Shown here: positions 55,621-64,000 of the stretch, piece by piece
How the letters are laid out: every line of letters starts with the position of its first letter
Numbering within the stretch: position 1 is the first letter of the stretch
DNA from: Panax quinquefolius
Taxonomy: Eukaryota > Streptophyta > Magnoliopsida > Apiales > Araliaceae
Direction: 5' to 3'
DNA length: 64,000 nucleotides
Assembly: GCA_020205615.1 (NCBI GenBank)
Contig: CM035171.1
Location: forward strand, 120,780,893 to 120,844,892
Made by a program: the position numbers and the translations under genes
Notes under the pieces: model-generated
Told to the model about the DNA's origin: nothing
What the model saw: the letters and a program-made list of their open reading frames with translations, nothing else
Databases searched by the model: none

Positions 55621-56432
55621 AAATAACTAGAATTATAATAGGGTAAAAGTTAAAGAAAGATTATAGCTTTGTTTGTTTGAAACTTTGAATGGAATGAGAG
55701 GCTACGAAGGAATTAGGTGAATTTAGCCCTGTTGTAGGAATCTACTAAAATGCCACTTTAATTTTGGTATTTAATCAGTATTTTTTTGTATTAACCCTTT
55801 GAAGTTTGGGTAATAAAAGAATAAAAAAAAGAAAGAAGAAGAATCCATCATCATCATTTACGGTCGGAGGTGGGACCCACCCGGGCTTCCAAATTTGTGA
55901 TCGACATTCCTAACACATGTTGTAATACTATAATAACAATTTATTTTGTTTCATTTTTTAATTTTTTTAAAGTGAAAAGAAGTAATTATTGTGTACGGTC
56001 GGATGTTTCTTTAGGTCCTTGTGCTGTTATTATTTCTGATCGTTGGCTGAGGGGACACGGTGTGGTCGGCCAGAAAGCTGTGACGTCATGGTTCTTGATC
56101 CAACGTGTTAGAGTGCCGGTACAATTTTACAATAGTAATTAGTAGTAAATGCTAGTAATTTAATATAAATAGTAATTTTTCATATAAAATTGGGCCATGC
56201 ATGGAAGATATATTGGGCTGACAAGTCTTATACTGATACCATTTGTTTTATTTTTAGTTTTTGTTGATTTTGATGGAGGAAACTTGAACATCTATCTAAT
56301 AAAATATAAATAATTTTGAATTTACCATTTCCGGTTAATAAATTATCTCAACTGCTTCGAAATTTAGATAAATCTCATGCTTTAAATACAGTCTTTAGGA
56401 AGCGGGGGGACCAAATTAGTGTAATAATATAG

Positions 56433-56702
56433 TATTACGTCGGTTTCAAAATTAAAGATATAATTTAATTTTTTGGGTTAAATGACGGCATATTAAAATT
56501 TAAAATTATTAAATTTTAAAATTGTATGACGATAAAATTTAAAATAATTTTTTTTGTGATTAATAGTTTTTGTTATATACTACTATACAATTATATAATT
56601 ATATCAACTAAAATTAAATAAATTCACATTAATTAGAAGTTTAATATGACGTCGATTGATTTCAAAAGTTAAATTATATCTTTAATTTTAGAACGGAGAG
56701 TA
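56433..56702. mobile_element. Stowaway-like MITE
   Basis: The left end ACGTCGGTTTCAAAATTAAAG and the right end TTTAATTTTAGAACGGAGAG are near-complementary and continue with ATATAATTTAA/TTAAATTATAT. TA lies at both borders. The CTCCGTT-type end and TA target fit Stowaway (Tc1/mariner) MITEs. It is AT-rich and without coding capacity. Confidence 0.6.
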
Positions 56703-57224
56703 TAATTTAAAAAAAATAGTCTATTTAATTTTATTTGAAAAATATTATTGCAGTACAATTTTTTCTTATATTTGATCTAGTATATTAGTTATATACGGGT
56801 ATAATTTGAGCAAAACATATATAAAAGAGAAGAATGATTCATAACAAATAACAAATAATTATTATTTTTTACGATAATTTTATTTTAAATATTGTAAAAA
56901 TACACACCACAAACTTGAATTTATCCTAACAACACGTGAACATTTTGATTACTAAAATAAGGAAGTACAACAAGCATGACACTTTACGGTTACACTTCTA
57001 ATAATTATAACTTTGATAATAATAGTGTGAAAATAAGAAGTGGTTAGCATGAAGTTAAATTTGGTCAATTCATTAATACAGTGTCAACACGCAAGTGAGA
57101 GTTAATTCTTTATCTATGTGTCAGCATCGTATTGATCAATTGACCAACTTAATATGAAATTAACTTTACGGCACCAGATCCGTAAAAATATACTAACATT
57201 GGAAACCATTATAAATATAATTAT

Positions 57225-57273
57225 CGAAATAATCAACACATCTATTATTATTATAATAATAATAATAATAATA
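57225..57273. repeat. ATT/ATA trinucleotide microsatellite
   Basis: Runs of ATT change to ATA/AAT repeats. It is a simple-sequence repeat in the intergenic region. Confidence 0.8.
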
Positions 57274-58054
57274 CAAAAAGTCAATCTTTTTAGTCATACA
57301 AAGTTACAAACCATGATGGTATTGGTAGGGCATGTACTTCAATAGACTGTGCTATTAACATGCGAATTCTGTTTCTATGTCTTAATCAGTGTTCTAAAAT
57401 TATTTGGCGGATTTAGGCAACCGAGAGCTGTCTACGCATTTTACTACGTGTTTGACATCAAAATACGTGTTGTGTTTATAAATTATATAGAGTAAACAAA
57501 GAATATTATAAAATTTGAAGAATTAAATGAAAAGATAAATAAAATTAATATAAAAAAGATAAAATAAAAATTATTTTAAAAGTTGAAGGGCATTTTTGGA
57601 ACACTAAAAACTTCAAAAAAAAATTGTTACCCCGCAGAGGATCCTCCGACTTTATATATGAAATATTTAAATTTAGGGGATTGTTATTTCCACGAGATAA
57701 TTTTGATATTTCTATAATATCTTACTCTCATAGATATGAGCCACATTTACTATTCATATTTATGTGAGAGGAGAGTTTGTGAAACTATCAAATTTTCTTA
57801 TGAAAAATATTAATTCCCTAAATTTATATGTAATAATATAGAATATATTAATTGTAAAAAATTTAAAATGTACCTAAAAAATTACCAAGATAAGAGTCTT
57901 TAAATGCACAAAAATTCATCTCAAACATCTTCACTTGATAACTTTGTTTTTATTGAATTTATGGTCAAATATAGCTTTGATCGTTGACTCAAATAGATTC
58001 TTGTAGCGAATAGGATCAAATTTGAGACTACGAAGGGCCCAATCTATATATACT

Positions 58055-58059
58055 AAAAC
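58055..58059. repeat. Left target-site duplication of solo LTR (AAAAC)
   Basis: AAAAC directly precedes TGTAAGACCCC and recurs at 60784-60788 directly after GGGGGCGTCACA. Confidence 0.9.
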
Positions 58060-59419
58060 TGTAAGACCCCAACTTATTATTAATGAAATTTAATTTTCTC
58101 TATTTATTATTTTGAAATAGTAAAGATTGATTTGATTAATGTGGACAGTTAGGAGTAAAATACGCAAATATTTCAAAATAAGCAAGTGATTATAAAATAT
58201 TCATTATTATTTAATATTCGTTTGGTGCGTGGAATATTAAATCTTTGTCGGAGAATATTCGCATGCGACAGTAGCAGCCATGTAATATGGGCCCCATAAC
58301 TAAAAAGCGATTGGATGAAGAAAATGACAAATATAAGTTGTTTAAAAAATAGCAGGCGTAGTTATTCACCGTTATCTTTATGTTAAAATACTCGGTGGAT
58401 AAAACACAAGAAGATACTCGGTATTGCACCAATTATTGATTCTTACGTAAGAAGGCACTACTCAATAATGGTTACGATAATTTATCGCTTAAATATTTTA
58501 TTTTATTGATTTATTAATTCTTTGCGTTGATATTTTATATTCTTTGTTGTTTCAATAATTGTCATTACACAATTTTTCATTATCGAAGCGAATAATTCAT
58601 ATTATCCTAATAATATTATTAGATAACATTATTGGCAATGTCTAGAAAGTTACATCAAGGAGAGGTTTGGTCACCTAATTGCAAGCAGCCAAGAAGGAGA
58701 AATTCTTATTGGAAAGCCCTCTTTCCTTTAAGAACTACTCTTGTTGTCGATATTGTGATTCTGTAATATTATTTGTGAATAATTAATTATTGATTCATAT
58801 GATGAGAAAAATATTGATTTTATGTGGATATAGATGGAGAAAATTTTAATGTGACAATTGTTGAAAATTGAAATTTTATCTTTTTCTCGATAAAATAATT
58901 CATTTAAATATATTATTATATTTTAATAATATAATAATGGTGATATTTTTACAACGAATGTGGGATATATGAGTATAAGAGGAGGAAGAAGATATTTTTG
59001 TTGCAATAAATGTTTAAAACATGTTAAACATGTCTGGTGGATCCCATTTATTGATCGAATTTGATTATAAGCACGTAAAATCGCTTCGTTTGTGGATTTC
59101 GGTCAATTTTTGTTTGAAATTTGGAAAAACTTTCTTACGCAAAGTTGTAGAGAATTGAATTTCCTATAAAAAGACGCAAGTTTCGAATTTTCTGACAAAA
59201 GGGCTATTTATTGTGAATTATTGAAGTTCCAGAGTTCCGAAATAATTGATTTTTAGAAGTTTTAATTGTTTAAAATAACAAAAACGTTTTTGTGGTTGGT
59301 TGGTAGGCACATGTGTTGCAAAATATGCTTTGAAATCGAAATTTCCAAGTTTATGTATGATTTATATAAATTTATTATTATTTTATTAAATTTTCTGCTT
59401 TGGTGTTCTAAGATTTTCC

Positions 59420-59427
59420 TATAAATA
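59420..59427 (+). promoter_or_regulatory. TATA box of the type-B solo LTR
   Basis: TATAAATA is followed by GGGTCTTAGG, as in the copy at 30233-30240. A solo LTR can keep promoter activity and could start transcription rightward; no evidence of activity is available here. Confidence 0.6.
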
Positions 59428-60106
59428 GGGTCTTAGGTTAGAATTGAAAATCACACTGAAAATCAAGTTTTCTCTATATTATCGAAATGTATTCTTGTGA
59501 GTATTTTAAGTATACTTTGAGTATTGCTATATCTGGTCTGAAGTTCAAGTCATAGCCTTTATATTGATTGTTTCAAATTAGAAATCTTGATCTTTCGAGG
59601 TAAGGGATGTTATTTTCTTCTTAAATGATATTATTTCTTCAATATCATTATCTTTGAAATATTGGTTGGAAATTTTATCAAATTTGGAACTTTTTCATGT
59701 CGAATTTACTATTCACGAGTTCTTATTCACGAGTTACTATTCACGAGTACTATTCACGAAGCGTGATGATGTTTTTTTGGGAAATTTTTATCTTTTGGTG
59801 TCGAGTTACTTATTCACGTATACTAAGACTATTCACGTATATCTGACACTATTCACGAATCTGCCTTATTCATTAGAAAAATGAAATTTCTTCTTTTGTC
59901 CAAAATATCTATTCGGATACTAGCTTTGATTGTATCCATGTTTTGATCATTCTTGAATTTTACACCACTATGATTATTTTTGAGGTATTTTTGGACGTGG
60001 ATAAAACAAAGTATCTAATCCTTAATCCTTGTCATTTTGTTTCACCGGATTAGTTTCTTTAAAAATATTTTCATCATCCTCGGTCTTAAATGATGATATT
60101 ATGGAA

Positions 60107-60237
60107 TATCTTTGGCACATAGTGCAAAGATGAATGATTTCGATGAATATCTTTGGCTAGTAGTCTGAAGATGAGCAGTGTTTAGATGAACATGACCAAT
60201 GATGAATATCTTTGGCACCTGTAGTGCAAAGATGAAT
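60107..60237 (+). repeat. Three hairpin repeats with GCCCGTAGTG-type loops
   Basis: Each repeat reads GAATATCTTTGG, then a CACATAGTG or CCTGTAGTG-like loop, then CAAAGATGAA. ATCTTTG and CAAAGAT form a 7-bp stem around about 10 loop bases. Three repeats are spaced roughly 45-70 bp. Matching triplets occur at 145-290, 33345-33480 and, in reverse, 63135-63275. Confidence 0.75.
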
Positions 60238-60788
60238 ATTTGATTCCGGATGTATATTGATTGATGTTACAGGGATAAAAGATGAGCGATGAACTTTTAA
60301 ATTTATACATAGAAGATAGTAGTTTGTATTCTCTACTTAACTCTTCTAATGAATTATTATTTTCATTTGCGAATATTGATTTAAAACTTGTTTTCTATTG
60401 TATTCTATTAGATTTTTTTCCTGTTGAAGACTAATGATAATTTGTTGTATATTATCTTAGTCATAATATTATTCTTGAGCTAGTTGAGCTCACCCTTTTC
60501 CTTTTGTTCCATTTTTCTTCTCAAGAGGCGAGAATATAATGCAGTACGAGCTCTGGGTATGGAATGAAGGTTCTAGAGAGAGTTGTTTAGTAGTCCTCAC
60601 CATTTTGTAAAATAATGTATCAATAAATGTGATGAGGATTTATTTGAGTATAGATATTGTCTGAAGATAATATTTGTATTCAAACTCACGCTTTCTTGTT
60701 GTAATAATAAAGTTGTAGTTGTTTCTGTACCATGTATTGACAACTCAGAATGGGTGATGTATACCTATTTTGGGGGCGTCACAAAAAC

Positions 60789-61017
60789 ACAGTCTATGAC
60801 ATATTATTTTGACATCTGTCATTCTAAAAACTCAACACTTGTCCATCCTAATTAATATTCCTATTTATCTTATACATATACGTACGATACAGTAAAAAAA
60901 ACCTAAATTTTATTCTTAAATCCCGTAAATCTGGGATAATATTTTCAAAATTAAAAAATGATAACTAATTTAATTCTATATTTATTCAAATTCTTTCAAG
61001 CTGCCTTAGATAGCTAT
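60789..61017. other. Short spacer between LTR insertions
   Basis: This AT-rich sequence of 229 bp has no visible gene or repeat. It is host or older repeat sequence between the solo LTR and the reverse type-A LTR. Confidence 0.5.
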
Positions 61018-62589
61018 TGTGACGCCCCCAAAATTAGGTATACGTCACCCATCTTGGGTCGCCACTTACATGGTACATAAATTCAAATACACTTACTTAA
61101 TATAACTGTAGGTAATACAATACGACATAAACCGTGAGTTTGAATACAAATATTGTCTACTAGATATTATACAAACTCAAAAGGAGTCCTCATTATAACT
61201 ATTATCACACTATTTCACGAATAGTGAGGACTACTAATGCTATCCTCTCGGACCATTACTCCGCTTCCCGACTCGTCGTCCCAATATGTTCTCATTTCAC
61301 GAAGAGAACAAAGAAAAGAAAGGGTAAGCTCAACTAGCCCAATAAGAAATATTATGACTAAGATAATGCGAGAATAAATTATCATTAGCCTTCAACAAAG
61401 GTTAAACCGATAAAATACAATAGATAACCAGCTTTAATCTAGCGTGAATATGCAATCCATTAAAAGAGTCAAGTAAAAATAAAGTCTACTATCTTTTAGG
61501 TTTTAAAAGGTTTTCATAAATTTTTATCACTAAGACTCAGCTTAATGAATAAACCACAATATCTAATCATCCCCGTACTACCACCAAGAGATTTTCATCA
61601 AATTATCAATGGTCATGACTATACCGAATCACCCCGGTCATAATCATACCAAAACTATCCATCAATGCATTCACAGTGCCAATCGAGGACTTTTATCACA
61701 TCATTTATAACAAGCCATGATTATACCGAATGATCCTCGGTCATAATCATACTAAGTTCATCTATGCACGTAAGCCAAAGATAACATAATATATCATGAG
61801 GATGATGACAATGACATAATAATTCAATAAAACAAGTTCAAGAATTATTTTATCCGTGAATTAGTAACGTCCAAATTGTCAACAAGATACTTGCTTTTGT
61901 AGAGTAAAATTCAAGAATGATCGGAAGAATATTTTCATGAAAAGATATCTTTGGATGAAACGCAAATATCAAGGATATTCTACTAATTTCATGGAGTATA
62001 GAAGTCAAAGTTTTAACCAACCGGGTATAATAAAGAATGGAATAACAAAAGAAATCACCATGCACGCGGTACTGATGTAGCGCAGTTATTCTAATGTAAT
62101 AATAATAACGGAACCAGTCGGTGAAATTCACAATCGAATAGGATGATCCAAATGTAATAATAAATGCTGAATAATAAACAATGGAACCGAATGTCCTGTA
62201 AAACACATGATGTGATATTCCAATGTAATAATAAATGCGTAAATAATAAACAATGGAACCAGTCCTGTAAAACACACGACAGGATATTCCAAATGTAATA
62301 ATAAAGAATGGAATAATGAAAGAAGATCACCAAGTATAGGGATTTCAGCGTATACTGAGTTATTCCAACAAAATAAATAAGAATGGAATAACATAAAGAT
62401 TTCACCAAGTATAGGTATCGCCGCATACAAAGTTATGTATAGGGTATACCACTTTTACAAAGTTATTCCAATGTAATAATAATGAATGGAATAACAGAAG
62501 TTCTCTTCATGAATAAGAAAGAATAACACCCCTTACGGGTACAACAAATAATACCCCTTACCGTAAAAGACACTGGATATCAAAGTAGT
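61018..62589 (-). repeat. Type-A LTR, reverse orientation, interrupted
   Basis: It starts TGTGACGCCCCC, the complement of the LTR end, and then shows in reverse the blocks of the type-A LTR: GAGCTCAACTAGCCC, the GGTCATAATCAT blocks, and the minisatellite (about 62080-62340). It matches the nested copy at 30858-33288 better than the array. It stops at 62589, inside the equivalent of 31720-31760, where a type-B LTR begins. The rest lies beyond the window, if present. Confidence 0.8.
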
Positions 62590-64000
62590 TGTGACGCCCC
62601 CAAAATAGGTCCATTCCATCCAACCCATTCTGAGTCGCCAAAACATGGTACAGAAACAACTACAACTTTATTATTACAACAGTAAAACTGTGAGTTTGAA
62701 TACAAATATTATCTTCTAGACAATATCTATACTCAAATAAATCCTCATCACATTTATTGATACATTATTTTACAAAATGGTGAGGACTACTAAACAATCC
62801 TTTCTAAAACCTTCATTCCATACCCCTACTGCATTTCGCTATATTCTCGCCTCCCGAGAAAAAATGGAACAAAAAGGAAAAGGGTGAGCTCAACTAGCTC
62901 AAGAAAGAATATTATGACTAAGATAATATACAACAAATTACCATTAGTCTTCAACAGGAAAAAATTTAATAGAATACAATAGACAACAAATTTTAAATCA
63001 ATATTCATAATGAAATAATAATTCATTAGAAGAGTTAAGTAGAGAATGCAAACTACTATCTTCTATGTATGAATTTAAAAGTTCATCGCTCATCTTTTAT
63101 CCCCAGAACATCAATCAATATACATCTGAAATCAAATATTCATCTTTGCACTACAGCCAAAGATATTCATCGATTAGTCATGTTCATTTAAACACTGCTC
63201 ATCTTTGCACTACTACCAAAGATATTCTTCAGAAATCATTCATCTTTGCACTACAGCCAAAGATATTCCATAATATCATCATTTAAGACCGAGGATGATG
63301 AAAATATTTTTTAAAGAAACGAATCCAAAGAAAACAAAATGACAAGGATTAAGGATTAAGGATTCGTACTTTGTTTTATCTATGTTCAAAAATACCTCAA
63401 AATAATCGCAGTGGTGTAAAATTCAAGAATGATCAAAACATGGATACAATCAAAGCTAGTATCCGTGATAGATATTTTGGACAAAAGAAGAAATTTTATT
63501 TTTCTATGAATAGTCTGCATTATCGTGAATAAAGAACTCGACACCAAAAGATAGAAATTCCACAAAAACATCTTCACGCTTCATGCTTAATAGTACTTTT
63601 GAATAAGAACTTTCGTGAATAAGAATCTCATAAATAGTAACTCGTGAATAGTAACTCGTGAATAGTAACTCATGAATAAGTAACCCAGACATGAAAAAGT
63701 TCCAAATTTGATAAAAAGTTCCAACCAATATTTCAAAGATAATGATATTGAAGAAATAATATCATTTGAGAAGAAAATAACATCCCTTACCTCAAAGAAT
63801 CAAGATTTCTTGGAATGAAAGGTCGAAGTGATGTTTGAATGAAACTTGTCTTGAACAAAGAACTTTCAAAGTATCTAAATACTCACAAAATACGCCTCAA
63901 TAATATAGAGAGAAAGAGAGAAAGCTTATGTTTCGGTGTGATTTTTAATTCTAACTTAGTCCTCTATTTATAGGAAAATGTTAGCTCTAGAAGCAGCATT
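62590..64000 (-). repeat. Type-B LTR, reverse orientation, cut by the window edge
   Basis: TGTGACGCCCCC starts it within the type-A LTR. In reverse it has the hairpin repeats (63135-63275), the TATTCACGAG repeats as CTCGTGAATA (63500-63690), and the CTATTTATAGG TATA block at about 63962-63972. It reaches the equivalent of base 1330 or so of the solo LTR at the window end. Whether an internal region follows cannot be seen, but the order (LTR 3' end first) suggests a solo LTR or the 3' LTR of a reverse element. Confidence 0.8.

Larger units (their letters stand above)
55251..58054. other. Kinase leader/promoter and AT-rich intergenic region
   Basis: Bases 55251-55560 are probably the 5' untranslated region of the kinase. 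Beyond that no gene is visible on either strand. It contains a Stowaway-like MITE (56433-56702) and an ATT/ATA microsatellite (about 57225-57273). The frame 55870-56142 has no recognisable protein features. Confidence 0.5.
58060..60783 (+). repeat. Complete type-B solo LTR
   Basis: It is 2724 bp, from TGTAAGACCCC to GGGGGCGTCACA, bounded by perfect 5-bp duplications and without any internal region. This is the product of recombination between the two LTRs of a former element. In order it holds a TATA box (59420-59427), TATTCACGAG repeats (59700-59870), three GCCCGTAGTG-type hairpin repeats (60107-60237), the GAGCTAGTTGAGCTC block and the GTAAAATA hairpin remnant (about 60605). It is the reference copy for the type-B family here. 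Confidence 0.92.

Overview
The window is nuclear DNA from a flowering plant, most likely a eudicot; I cannot name the species. This rests on GT-AG introns, a land-plant ISWI remodeler gene, a receptor-like cytoplasmic kinase of subfamily VII, long-LTR Ty3/gypsy elements, a Ty1/copia element and hAT-like and MITE-like DNA elements. No rRNA or tRNA gene, CRISPR array or bacterial-style operon was seen.

Regions 1-38229 and 58055-64000 are almost wholly transposon. A Ty1/copia element (1917-38224, 5-bp duplication ATACA) hosts every other insertion on the left: a head-to-tail gypsy array of four LTRs and three internal regions (3431-28532), a type-B solo LTR (28882-34047) that itself holds a type-A LTR (30858-33288), and a hAT-like element (34189-35879, 8-bp duplication TGCTCATG). 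On the right lie a clean 2.7-kb solo LTR (58060-60783, 5-bp duplication AAAAC) and two LTR pieces in reverse orientation, one nested in the other. All retrotransposon reading frames are broken.

The 17 kb between them is genic. An ISWI-type chromatin remodeler (CHR11/CHR17-like, 25 exons, + strand, 39120-47195) and a PBL27-like receptor-like cytoplasmic kinase (5 exons, - strand, 48985-55250) are convergent, with 1.8 kb between their stop codons. Both can be spliced into full-length, uninterrupted proteins. Intron 21 of the remodeler holds a foldback MITE. The 3.8-kb third intron of the kinase holds a hAT-like element with an 8-bp target duplication that carries a decayed histone H4 fragment, antisense to the host gene. 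I see no functional link between the two genes.

Points most worth checking: the captured histone H4 fragment; the LTR-sharing tandem array, in which two units share disabling mutations and so look duplicated as DNA; arrays of CATGCATG (RY-type) motifs in the type-A LTRs; a GCCCGTAGTG-loop hairpin repeated in the LTRs; and small indels around CAG/CTG sites in transposon copies but not in genes, which may be a methylation-linked long-read artefact. No previously undescribed multi-gene system was found.
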